64,000 nt of DNA from Ornithinibacillus salinisoli (GTDB lineage: Bacteria; Bacillota; Bacilli; Bacillales; Amphibacillaceae). A model generated the notes under the pieces. That model saw only the letters and a list, made by a program, of their open reading frames with translations, was not told the origin of the DNA and did not search any database. Of this stretch, positions 17,633 to 26,261 are shown piece after piece (the stretch's first letter is position 1; each line of letters begins with the position of its first letter). The stretch lies in assembly GCF_042682545.1 (NCBI RefSeq), contig NZ_JBHUHQ010000013.1. One strand, written 5' to 3'. Position numbers and translations under genes: made by a program.

Positions 17633-19079
17633 TTGTATAGTTGGTATAAAGGAATCATTTCTATGCTTTTTATCCTATTCATTTTTTCGGGATGCAGTAA
17701 TGATGATCCAGATAATGTCAATGTTGATGGACAGGAAGTTGAAAATAATAAGATCGAGGAAAATGATGAAAATGACGAACAAACATCGGAAAAAATAGAT
17801 AATATATTTGAGCAAGTTCAATCTGTTGTAATACCTACATCATTACTAGAAATGAAAGAACAGCAAGGAGGTCTAATGTTAAATGGCCGTTCCTTGCAAG
17901 ATGAATTAGAAGTAGATATGGCAGAATTTCTTTTGGGTATGGAGAGCGAGCTAAAATCACACATAGAAAGTCTTACTTCTGAAACACAGAATCCGTCTGA
18001 ATTAGAAAAAGCGCTAATATACATTTTAGGAACACCAAACTATCAGGAGGTATTGGAGTTAGCAGAAGGATTTGAACCAGAATTCGAAGAACCTTACCTT
18101 CCATACCCGGGTAAAACGGTAGAAGAGATAAAACAAGAACCAAACAGTGACAAATCGATCATTTTATTAGATGCAAGTTCAAAGTATGTTATTATCGGTC
18201 GATGGTGAGGTTAAAATGGATATTGCGAAGAAGGCAGTAAAACGTTTTGCTGATGTGATTGGTCAGGATAGTGAGATTTCACTTGTTGTATATGGTCACG
18301 AGGGTTCTGAATCAAGTGAAGATAAATCGTTGTCATGTAATGGTATAGAGGAGATTTATCAGTTAGATACATATGAGAAAGAAAAATTTGAAGCATCTTT
18401 ATCTACTTTTGAAAGTAAAGGGTGGACGCCATTAGCTGGAGCAATCAATAAGGCAGCAGAAATGAGTGCGAGTGTGGATGGTTCTATAACGGTGTATATT
18501 GTTAGTGATGGGGTTGAAACCTGTGACGGTGATCCTGTCCAGGCTGCGGAAGATTTTGTGGCATTGAATGATCATCGTTCCGTAAATATAATTGGATTTA
18601 ATGTTGATCAAGATGCGGAGGAACAATTGAAACTGGTTTCTGAAGCAGGAAAAGGCGAATATTATACAGCGAACAATGCAGATGATTTAAAGCAAACAAT
18701 TGAATATGAGTGGCTACCATCTGCAATTGATTTAGCATGGGCATTTACAAAAGCTCCAGGCCCATGGGAGATTCTCGATGAATATAACAAATATGATGTA
18801 GATCACGAGAAAATAAAAATCATCATGCAACAAGAACGAGACCGGTATAATTTTGCGTTAAACATGATCAAAGAAGCAGATATGATTCCGAGTGACCAAC
18901 ATCAGGAGTTAAAAGATTTAATAGCTACACATTATAATAAACGAATGGAAGATTGGAGAGAATTACGTTCTGCTAAAATCGATGAAATTAATGCAATTGC
19001 AGATGACATAAAAGAAAAAGTAAGCGATTGGACAGAGGAAATGAAGAAACGGAAAAAAGAACGGGGAGACGTTTGGTAA
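17633..19079 (+). pseudogene. VWA-domain lipoprotein, frameshifted inside the MIDAS motif
   Basis: Two overlapping frames make one protein of about 481 aa. The first (TTG 17633, GGGGGAG site) has a lipobox FSGC and an acidic linker, reaches the VWA domain at SIILLDASS, then goes out of frame and stops at 18208. The second frame continues with SMLLSVDGEVKMDIA, TPLAGAINKAA (MIDAS Thr) and VSDGVETCDG (MIDAS Asp), to 19079. Removing one A from the AAA at 18181-18183 restores DASSSM, a perfect DxSxS motif. The rest is free of damage, so the lesion is recent, a sequencing error in a homopolymer, or a +1 frameshift. An intact protein would be a membrane-anchored, metal-dependent adhesion or binding protein, distantly like YwmC/YwmD. 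Confidence 0.85.
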
Positions 19080-19101
19080 CCATTTCTTATTCAATAATAA
19101 T

Positions 19102-19135
19102 GTGTCGACTGCCTGGACAGCGGTCGACACTTTTT
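19102..19135 (+). terminator. Terminator after the VWA gene
   Basis: GTGTCGAC (19102-19109) and GTCGACAC (19123-19130) form a perfect stem followed by five T. Confidence 0.9.
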
Positions 19136-19239
19136 CTGGTCGATTCATTTAAAGTGAATACAGCAATATATTTTTTGCATGATAATTTCCATTTTAAGAC
19201 AAGATAAAATATGATGGATAAACTTACTCTCTAACTGCT

Positions 19240-19267
19240 TTGCTATTATAACAATCTTTGCTATGAT
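19240..19267 (+). promoter_or_regulatory. Promoter candidate for the NDH-2 gene
   Basis: TTGCTA and TATGAT at 16-base spacing lie about 95 bases before the start. No Rex-like TTGTGA palindrome is visible in the gap. Confidence 0.45.
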
Positions 19268-19362
19268 AGAAATAAGATTAAATTGGTATTCATTGGTAAT
19301 TGACACACTTATTTAGAGGTCGGTAAGAAAGTTGCTAGGGAAACTGGAAAGGGTGGAAATGA

Positions 19363-20574
19363 ATGAATTCAAAACCAAAAATAGTCATCTTAGGTGCTGG
19401 ATATGCAGGAATGATGACGACGAAAAAACTGATGAAGAGATTACAACCAGAAGAAGCGGAAATTGTATTAATTAATAAACATAACTATCATTATCAAACG
19501 ACGTGGCTACATGAAGTGGCTGCTGGTACAATTAATCACAATCAGGCTCGAATAATGATTCGTGATATTATTAATCCAAATCGTGTACGTTTAATTTATG
19601 ATGCTGTTGTGGAAGTGAAGCGAGAAGAACAACTTGTGGTGTTGGAAAATAGTGAGATTAAATATGATTATCTTGTGATGGCTCTTGGATTTGAAACAAA
19701 TACGTTCGGAATAAAAGGGATGGATGAGAACGCCTTTTTCATTCAGGATATCGATTCTTGTCAATTAATTCGGGAGCATATAGAATATCAATTCGCTCAA
19801 TATAAAAATAGCGAGCAAAAAGATGACCATAGTCTAACGATTCTCGTTGGTGGTGGCGGATTTACAGGAGTTGAATTCATAGGTGAATTAGCTGAGAGAG
19901 TCCCACAGTTATGCCGAAAATATGATATTGACCGGAACATACCAAAAATAATTAATGTCGAAGCATCGCCTTCTATTTTACCTGGTTTTGATGAAGAATT
20001 AGTTGCTTATGCTAAAAAGTCCTTACAGGAACGTGGAGTCGAACTGAAGCAAGGTACAAAAATTCAATCATGTACAAAAGAAGGATTTATCGTTGGAGAA
20101 GGGCATGAATTAATTAAGGCAGGAACGATTGTCTGGACTGGTGGTGTTACTGGCAACTCTGTGTTAGGTAAGTCCGGATTTGATTTAACTAAAGGAAAAG
20201 TAACGGTTAACAGTGATCTGCGAGCACCAGGTGAAGAAAATATCTTTGTCTTGGGTGATTGTGCATGGGTAATGAATGAAGCAGAAAACAGACCTTACCC
20301 ACCTACAGCTCAGGCTGCGATGCAACACGCTACTACTTGTGCTAATAATATTAGAGCGTTACTTCACCATGAGCCTTTGCAGAAGTTTGTATTTAGTGAT
20401 AAAGGAACAGTAGCTTCTCTAGGTGTAACAGATGCTATGGGAACTATTTTAGATGGTACAAAATTGTATGGAAAACCAGCTGCAGCAATGAAGAAAGTTG
20501 TTGATAACCGATACCTATTCTTACTCGGAGGTTTACATCTGTTCCTAAAAAAAGGGAAAGTACGTCCTTTTTAA
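19363..20574 (+). CDS. Type II NADH:quinone dehydrogenase-like FAD oxidoreductase
   Basis: Single-subunit, non-proton-pumping NADH dehydrogenase family (403 aa; B. subtilis Ndh and YumB are 392-406). The FAD-binding GAGYAG lies at the N-terminus, KHNYHYQTTWLHEVAAG is the quinone/FAD region of this family, VGGGGFTGVEFIGELAE binds NAD, and IFVLGDCAWV binds FAD. The C-terminal hydrophobic end (YLFLLGGLHLFLKKG) would attach it to the membrane. It feeds electrons from NADH to menaquinone. The adjacent YumB/Ndh assignment is not resolved. A 32-aa membrane peptide gene follows in the same unit. Confidence 0.9.
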   Translation: MNSKPKIVILGAGYAGMMTTKKLMKRLQPEEAEIVLINKHNYHYQTTWLHEVAAGTINHNQARIMIRDIINPNRVRLIYDAVVEVKREEQLVVLENSEIKYDYLVMALGFETNTFGIKGMDENAFFIQDIDSCQLIREHIEYQFAQYKNSEQKDDHSLTILVGGGGFTGVEFIGELAERVPQLCRKYDIDRNIPKIINVEASPSILPGFDEELVAYAKKSLQERGVELKQGTKIQSCTKEGFIVGEGHELIKAGTIVWTGGVTGNSVLGKSGFDLTKGKVTVNSDLRAPGEENIFVLGDCAWVMNEAENRPYPPTAQAAMQHATTCANNIRALLHHEPLQKFVFSDKGTVASLGVTDAMGTILDGTKLYGKPAAAMKKVVDNRYLFLLGGLHLFLKKGKVRPF

Positions 20575-20610
20575 ATAAAAATAACTGTTACTCCAGGAGG
20601 GGATTATAGA

Positions 20611-20709
20611 ATGAAACGAGCATTTTATTGGTTCATTGCAGCCATAGCATCATTGGTCGGCTACATGGTTGCTTGTAGAACATTAGAAAATAAGCGCGAT
20701 TTTAGATGA
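20611..20709 (+). CDS. Small membrane protein (32 aa) downstream of NDH-2
   Basis: ATG 20611 follows AGGAGGGG with good spacing and reads MKRAFYWFIAAIASLVGYMV, then CRTLENKRDFR and a stop. One hydrophobic helix (about residues 5-21) precedes a basic tail, suggesting a single-span inner-membrane peptide with the tail in the cytoplasm. It lies 36 bases after the NDH-2 stop and before a shared terminator, so it is co-transcribed. Function unknown; a subunit-like or stabilising role for the dehydrogenase is only inference. Confidence 0.7.
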   Translation: MKRAFYWFIAAIASLVGYMVACRTLENKRDFR

Positions 20710-20716
20710 TTAGTAT

Positions 20717-20764
20717 AAAACGTTGGTGTGAAGATCGTTATTACGATTTTACCACCAACGTTTT
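20717..20764 (+). terminator. Terminator after the NDH-2 unit
   Basis: AAAACGTTGGTG and CACCAACGTTTT form a strong stem around a loop that itself has a small inverted repeat (ATCGTTATTACGAT). Confidence 0.85.
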
Positions 20765-20904
20765 CTTTGGAATAGTTTCTTTTGGCTCTTTTCGCATAGT
20801 TTGTTGCAAAATTGATAGAAAATGCACAGCGAGCATTTGTGAGTAAATAGAATCTAACTGAGGGAGTAACTTAAGTTAAAAAATTGGTGAAACTGATGCG
20901 TAAT

Positions 20905-21520
20905 GTTATGCTCCAGACATCGCTCCGGAAATACATTTCGCTTTCCGCGGGCGGCTGGTGAGCCTCCTCGTGCTGTCGCACTCCGGGGTCTCACCGATGC
21001 CTTTCCTCCCGCAGGACAAGGAATGCTACATCAGCGTTACATCGCACGCAGAAAAAGTGGTTTTCTTTTTCAAGGAGTCTTCATGTATTTCCTACGCTAG
21101 TGTAGTTGTAACAGTTATCTTTAGACATGAAATCACCATCAGCGTAGGCAGAATACGTAGACTCCTGTGGGAACAGCACGTGTCCGAAGACCCCGGAGAT
21201 GCGCCTGCGTCTTCTAGTTACGCTCCGAAGTATGCTTCCTCGGCGCAAGGGAACGAAGAAGTATATTCGAGAAGTACCCTGGCTGAGGCCGTGCCCACGG
21301 CAAAGTAGACACTGTAAAAGCGACCTAAAGGAGCTTGAACAGATGTCGCACTTGTGCTGGAAGTGAAAGCGAAGTATTCTGCCGGAGCGGTTTTGTAGCA
21401 CTCAATTTAATAAGAGTGTGAGAACAAACCCACGACAATGTTACTGCGCATTCTATATAAATTACTCATTAAGATTCATACTTAATAAACAACAATCTTT
21501 TAGAAAACAACCTTTCTTTT
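20905..21520 (+). repeat. Dispersed G+C-rich mosaic repeat (copy B, near complete)
   Basis: A 615-base block between the NDH-2 unit and the VanW gene, clearly richer in G+C than its neighbours. It shares long near-identical stretches with 48505-49146: GGAAATACATTTCGCTTTCC, CGTGTCCGAAGACCCCGGAG, TCCTCGGCGCAAGGGAACGA and GACACTGTAAAAGCGACCT. It carries a segment at about 21010-21072 that the second copy lacks but copy A shares. GCGGG...CCCGC and GGTGAG...CTCACC arms give hairpins. The tail 21443-21520 recurs alone elsewhere. Open frames across it are not conserved as protein. Confidence 0.85.
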
Positions 21521-21566
21521 TTACATGCTTTTTCCTATTCGTTAAATACTAATAGGAGGAGGTCTG

Positions 21567-22442
21567 ATGATCATGAAGAAAGTTCTATTACTCACCACAA
21601 TATGCTTACTAATTACCACTAGTGAGGTTGCTGCAACTACATTAGTAATTAAAGACGAACATGTTAGTGAAACGCTAGTTCGAGAGCACTTTCGAATTCA
21701 AACTGCAGCTCCACAATTTATTAATCGTAACAAATTGGAGCTACTATTTGATCGAATTGAAGAACAGATATTTAAAGCCCCGAAAAACGCTTATATCAAT
21801 GATCATGGACAAATAATACCAGCCAAACCAGGAGTAGCATTGAATAGATATAGATTATATCAGCATTTTCACGATTATTATTATTCTAATGTTTCACTTC
21901 AAGTAGATGTGCCTTTAAGAAATATTTATCCTAGGGTAGATGGTGAGTTGCTATCTGAAATACGAAATTTTGAATTAGGTAGTTACATGACGTATTTTCG
22001 ACAAGGGAATAAGGAACGATCACATAATATTGAGTTGGCTGCAGAGGCGATAAATAATCATGTCGTTTTTCCTGGTGAGCAGTTTTCTTTTAATAATGTG
22101 GTCGGTAAAAGAACAAAAGAGAGAGGATATAAGCGGGCGCCAGTTATCGTGAAAGGTGAATTGTCTGAGGATATTGGTGGTGGAATATGTCAAGTTTCCT
22201 CTACACTTTTCAATGCAGTATCATTAGATGGTATCAAAATAGTAGAGCGTTATTCCCATAGCCGAAAAGTCCCTTATGTACCTCCTGGAAAGGACGCTAC
22301 TGTTAGTTGGTGGGGACCAGATTTTGTATTTGTAAACGAATACAATCATCCCATCCTCATCCGAGCAAAGGCTTTGGATGGTAAAGTGATCATTCGAATT
22401 TTTTCTTCTGAGTCTGTGGAAATAAAAAGTAAAAGAAATTGA
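21567..22442 (+). CDS. VanW-family secreted protein
   Basis: A 291-aa exported protein: signal peptide at residues 3-24 (MKKVLLLTTICLLITTSEVA), a middle region with no recognised domain, and a C-terminal VanW domain (about 150-280). VanW markers are NIELAAEAINNHVVFPGEQFSFNN in separate parts, GGGICQVSSTLFNA, and the terminal strand VSWWGPDFVFVNEYNHPILIRA. VanW proteins are found in cell-wall and vancomycin-resistance contexts but their activity is undefined. AGGAGGAGG precedes ATG 21567; ATG 21573 is an equally plausible start. Not in an operon. Confidence 0.85.
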   Translation: MIMKKVLLLTTICLLITTSEVAATTLVIKDEHVSETLVREHFRIQTAAPQFINRNKLELLFDRIEEQIFKAPKNAYINDHGQIIPAKPGVALNRYRLYQHFHDYYYSNVSLQVDVPLRNIYPRVDGELLSEIRNFELGSYMTYFRQGNKERSHNIELAAEAINNHVVFPGEQFSFNNVVGKRTKERGYKRAPVIVKGELSEDIGGGICQVSSTLFNAVSLDGIKIVERYSHSRKVPYVPPGKDATVSWWGPDFVFVNEYNHPILIRAKALDGKVIIRIFSSESVEIKSKRN

Positions 22443-22466
22443 TTCTAATTGCAAATTATTTTTTTA

Positions 22467-22526
22467 TTGACATAACAAGCGTTTCCATTTATTATATTAA
22501 TGTAATTGATAAAGATTCTCATTATC
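22467..22526 (+). promoter_or_regulatory. Promoter with Fur box for the siderophore operon
   Basis: TTGACA (22467-22472), 17-base spacer and TATTAT (22490-22495) make a good SigA promoter. GATAAAGATTCTCATTATC at 22508-22526 is a 19-base Fur box close to the GATAATGATTATCATTATC consensus, placed over the transcription start. Iron-loaded Fur should repress. Confidence 0.85.
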
Positions 22527-22536
22527 ACTGAGGTAG

Positions 22537-23139
22537 GTGAATAACATTAACATAGTAGATATCGTAAGGAGCAGGAGAACGATATTAGATTATAAACCGG
22601 AAAAAATTAGAAGAGAATTATTAATCGAATTGTTAGAACATGCGTCCTATGCACCGAATCATCATATGAAAGAACCATGGAAGTTAAAAGTATACGAAGA
22701 TGAATCACGATCCATATTTGGAGAAAAGGTAGTAGATAGTTACATAAGATTAGGTCTATTAAAGACCCTAAAGGAAGAAAAATTAAAAAAGGCACGTATA
22801 GCATATGATCGTTTCTTTACTTCTGTTCCGCACCATATTCTTTTTTATATGGACAAAGAGGATAACGGTGGTTATATTGATGATGAAAATTATGCGGCTG
22901 TATGTGCATTTATTCAAAATTTCCAACTGTTAGCTTGGGAAAAGGAAATAGGTACAATGTGGACAGCAAAAGAAACGTTACGTGATGAAGTTTTTATAAA
23001 TGATATTGGGTTAAGTCCTGATAAACACCGATTGATTGCTGTTGTTCAAGTTGGATATCCCAATAAAGTTCCAAAAGGAAAAGAACGTACATCCATTTGT
23101 GATTCGATCGATTGGATTCAAACAAAAAATATTAGATAG
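22537..23139 (+). CDS. Nitroreductase-family flavoprotein in an iron-uptake operon
   Basis: A 200-aa FMN nitroreductase fold: VDIVRSRRTILDYKPEKI at the N-terminus, the YAPNHHMKEPW FMN loop, and WEKEIGTMWTAKETLRD near the C-terminus. First gene after the Fur box and 11 bases before the siderophore-binding lipoprotein, so a flavin-dependent reductase acting on ferric siderophore, or a general quinone/nitro reductase, is inferred. The start is unusual: GTG 22537 is only 2-3 bases after GAGGT, while the in-frame ATT at 22546 has ideal spacing to GAGGTAGGTG. Confidence 0.8.
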   Translation: MNNINIVDIVRSRRTILDYKPEKIRRELLIELLEHASYAPNHHMKEPWKLKVYEDESRSIFGEKVVDSYIRLGLLKTLKEEKLKKARIAYDRFFTSVPHHILFYMDKEDNGGYIDDENYAAVCAFIQNFQLLAWEKEIGTMWTAKETLRDEVFINDIGLSPDKHRLIAVVQVGYPNKVPKGKERTSICDSIDWIQTKNIR

Positions 23140-23150
23140 GAGAAAATATT

Positions 23151-24143
23151 ATGAAAAAATTTCTAGCAATTACTATTTTTCTTATATTATCATTATTAGT
23201 TGCTTGTGGAGGAAATAATGACGAAGGTGATGCAACAGAAGATGCCAATACAAACGAGGAACGAACCGTAACAATTGAAGATGCATTGGGGGAACAAACG
23301 ATTACCGGAACACCTGAGAACATTGTTGTCCTTGAATGGTCCTATGCGGAGCACTTACTTGCATTAGGAATTCAACCAGCTGGAGTAGCCGATTTAGACG
23401 GATTTCATCAGTGGGTAAATATTGATGAAGAGTTTGATGAGAATGTTGTTGATGTTGGAACTCGTCAAGAGCCAAATTTAGAGGCAATCTCACGTTTAAA
23501 TCCAGATTTGATTATTGCGGTTGATTTTAGACATGAGCAATATTTAGATAGTTTAGAAGATATTGCCCCAGTAGTAACGTTTGCACCATATGGTGATGAA
23601 GCAATTCAAGATCATTATCAAAATATGATAAATGAGTTTAACACGATGGCTAAAATCGTTGATAAAGAAAGCGAAGCTGAAACTGTTTTAGCAGAGTTGG
23701 ATAGCTTTATGGAAGAGCAAAAGCAACGAGTTGTCGAAGCAGATTTAGAAGGAGCAACATATGTAGCAACACAAGCATATACAGCACAGAACACACCTAT
23801 TATTAGACTATTCACGGATAATTCAATCGTATCACAAGTTATGAGTAACTTAGGGTTTGAAAATGCATATGAATCTGATAAAGTTGAAGTATACGGCTAT
23901 AGTGAAGTGAACGTTGAGGCGTTACAAAATTTCCAAGAAGAAAACCTGCAATTTTTATATATTGTACAAGAAGACGATAATATATTTGAAAATCAACTTA
24001 AAGGAAATCCAGTATGGGAAAACCTAGGTTTTGTTGAGGAAGGTAATACCCATCAGCTGCCGGGTGATACGTGGACGTTTGGCGGAACATTATCAGCGGA
24101 AGTGCTTACAGAAACATTAGTCGATGCTATGGTAAAAGAGTGA
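23151..24143 (+). CDS. Iron-siderophore ABC transporter substrate-binding lipoprotein
   Basis: A 330-aa FhuD/YfiY-type class III binding protein anchored by a lipid at Cys19 (SLLVAC). An acidic linker follows, then TVTIEDALGEQTITGTPE, the VVLEWSYAEHLLALGI strand and LEAISRLNPDLIIA, standard for the PF01497 fold. The long connecting helix is NEFNTMAKIVDKESEAETVL, and the C-terminus has LPGDTWTFGG. It would deliver ferric siderophore, probably hydroxamate or citrate type, to the permease encoded next. The ligand cannot be fixed from sequence. Confidence 0.92.
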   Translation: MKKFLAITIFLILSLLVACGGNNDEGDATEDANTNEERTVTIEDALGEQTITGTPENIVVLEWSYAEHLLALGIQPAGVADLDGFHQWVNIDEEFDENVVDVGTRQEPNLEAISRLNPDLIIAVDFRHEQYLDSLEDIAPVVTFAPYGDEAIQDHYQNMINEFNTMAKIVDKESEAETVLAELDSFMEEQKQRVVEADLEGATYVATQAYTAQNTPIIRLFTDNSIVSQVMSNLGFENAYESDKVEVYGYSEVNVEALQNFQEENLQFLYIVQEDDNIFENQLKGNPVWENLGFVEEGNTHQLPGDTWTFGGTLSAEVLTETLVDAMVKE

Positions 24144-24147
24144 TTGA

Positions 24148-26169
24148 ATGAGTTTAAAAATTAGAAATATGATCATTGCGGTTCTTACCTTTGGCGGTGG
24201 AACCGCGCTTTTATGCCTTTTCACATTTATACATATAAACCAAGGTAATGTGTCCATTCCAGTTGAATCTGTATTAGGTGCAATATTTCATCCACAGGAT
24301 ATTTTAGAGCATCATACAATCAGGTATTTACGATTACCACGCGCATTGATGGGAGTCATTGCAGGTGGAGCACTAGCGGTTGCAGGTGTCATTTTGCAAA
24401 CAGTTACCAAAAATCCATTAGCCTCAGCAAGTACATTAGGAATTCATTCAGGTACATATTTTGCGGTGGTTTTTGCTACTGTTTTATTCCCGACCGCCTT
24501 AATTGGGAATGGGATCGTTGTTGCGTTTCTAGGTGGGATTCTCACATTTGTCATTGTGTTCATCTTATCTGGTGGAAATAATGCTTCACCAGTACGAATG
24601 GTTTTAGCGGGGATGATCGTTACATTTTTATTTTCCTCGCTTACAAGTGTGTTACAGATTTTTTATGAAAATGAAACAGCAGGGCTGTTTTTATGGGGGG
24701 CTGGTACACTTATTCAAAATGACTGGAGTGGTGTTCAGTTTTCCTTACCGATTGTCATTATTGGTGTTATCTTCATCACCTTCCTTTCTTTTAAATTGGA
24801 TACCTTAACTTTAGGTGATGATGTAGCTATTGCGTTGGGGCAAAGTGTTAATCGTATAAAATTTATTTCGGTTATCATTGCAGTTCTTCTAACATCAGTA
24901 ACAGTTAGTGTTGTCGGTCCAATTGGTTTTGTTGGATTAGTAGCACCACATTTAATTAAGTTAATTGGCTATCGAAAACATTTTCCATTACTTATTGCTT
25001 CATTTATATGGGGGGCAAATGTACTATTACTAGCTGATATTTTAGCAAGGGTAATTGATCCATCTTTCTCTGAACTTCCAGTTGGTGCAATTACTGCATT
25101 AATTGGGGCACCATGGTTAATTTATTTGGTACTTCGGATGAAGAAAAATAAATATGGATCCGAAAACTCTTCCATTATTGCAGGTAGAACAACAATGAGA
25201 CTTCCACTTAAAATTGTTGTTCCCGTGCTATGTGTAATTATCATATGTACCTTATTTATTAGCTTAGCTTCGGGAAATTATGGGTTTGAACCGATACTCA
25301 CATTCCAAGCGTTGTTTGGCGATAATGAGTTTATGAAAAACGTGATATTAAATCTTCGCTTGCCCCGTGCCTTAGTAGCGTTATTAAGTGGTATGATATT
25401 AGCGGTTAGTGGTTTAATCTTTCAAGGTGTACTTCGAAATCCATTGGCTGATCCGTCTGTAATCGGAATAACATCTGGAGCAGGTGTTGGTGCACTATTA
25501 ACGATGTATGTGTTTGGGATTTCAGCAATATGGATTCCTGTTGGAGCAATGATTGGATCTTTTGTATTCTTTCTAATCGTAATGATACTGGCGATTCGTG
25601 CTTCTTTCCAACCGGCAATATTAGCGTTGCTTGGGATCGGTATATCCGCATTTGGTTCAGCAGTTATTCAAATATTAGTTGTCCAAGCAGATATGGGTGT
25701 AGCGTCTGCATTAACTTGGCTATCGGGAACCACCTATGCAAGAGGATGGTCTGAGCTAGTTCAATATTTAATTTGGCCAGTTTTGATCCTCATCCCAATA
25801 CTACTCATGCGAATTCGTAAGTTAGACACCTTGTCATTAGGAGATGAAACTGCTACAGGGCTCGGACTGTCTGTGATGACTACAAGATTTCAATTAGCAT
25901 TACTGGCAACATTACTGGCTGCTTTCAGTGTTGCGGCAGTTGGTGCTATTGGATTTGTTGGACTAATTGCTCCACATTTTGCAAGGCTATTGGTAGGGCC
26001 ATCAAACCAACGACTACTGCCAGTTACGATGTTAATTGGAGGAGTTCTGCTTATGGTAGCGGATGTTTTTAGCCGAACATTACTAGCTCCGAATGAGATT
26101 CCTTCTGGGATATTAGTTGCTATCATAGGTGCACCATACTTTTTATGGTTAATGAAACGAAGTGGTTAG
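24148..26169 (+). CDS. Fused double FecCD-type siderophore permease
   Basis: A single 673-aa protein with two complete FecCD/BtuC permease repeats (about 1-335 and 345-673), a FhuB-like fusion. Each half has the family block LRLPRAL and the coupling-loop region GPIGFVGLVAPHLIKL (first) or GAIGFVGLIAPHFARL (second), with about 9-10 helices. Most Bacillus siderophore permeases are two separate proteins. The start is 4 bases after the binding-protein stop. No ATPase gene follows, since the next gene is convergent YceI; the transporter probably uses an ATPase encoded elsewhere, as YusV serves several systems in B. subtilis. Confidence 0.93.
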   Translation: MSLKIRNMIIAVLTFGGGTALLCLFTFIHINQGNVSIPVESVLGAIFHPQDILEHHTIRYLRLPRALMGVIAGGALAVAGVILQTVTKNPLASASTLGIHSGTYFAVVFATVLFPTALIGNGIVVAFLGGILTFVIVFILSGGNNASPVRMVLAGMIVTFLFSSLTSVLQIFYENETAGLFLWGAGTLIQNDWSGVQFSLPIVIIGVIFITFLSFKLDTLTLGDDVAIALGQSVNRIKFISVIIAVLLTSVTVSVVGPIGFVGLVAPHLIKLIGYRKHFPLLIASFIWGANVLLLADILARVIDPSFSELPVGAITALIGAPWLIYLVLRMKKNKYGSENSSIIAGRTTMRLPLKIVVPVLCVIIICTLFISLASGNYGFEPILTFQALFGDNEFMKNVILNLRLPRALVALLSGMILAVSGLIFQGVLRNPLADPSVIGITSGAGVGALLTMYVFGISAIWIPVGAMIGSFVFFLIVMILAIRASFQPAILALLGIGISAFGSAVIQILVVQADMGVASALTWLSGTTYARGWSELVQYLIWPVLILIPILLMRIRKLDTLSLGDETATGLGLSVMTTRFQLALLATLLAAFSVAAVGAIGFVGLIAPHFARLLVGPSNQRLLPVTMLIGGVLLMVADVFSRTLLAPNEIPSGILVAIIGAPYFLWLMKRSG

Positions 26170-26233
26170 TAGGTTGAAACAATTATTTTGTTATGAGGAA
26201 AATAAAAAGATTAAGAGTTAACTAACAAGTAAA

Positions 26234-26258
26234 AGGGCGCAATTAATTGCGCCCTGTC
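26234..26258. terminator. Bidirectional terminator
   Basis: GGGCGCAATTAATTGCGCCC (26235-26254) is a perfect 20-base palindrome flanked by A to the left and T-rich sequence to the right, between convergent genes. Confidence 0.85.
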
Positions 26259-26261
26259 GTT

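Noticed and set aside
20958..21308. 116-codon and opposite-strand 106-codon frames in the repeat at 20905
   Set aside because: The second repeat copy (48505) breaks these frames with indels, so selection is not on protein.
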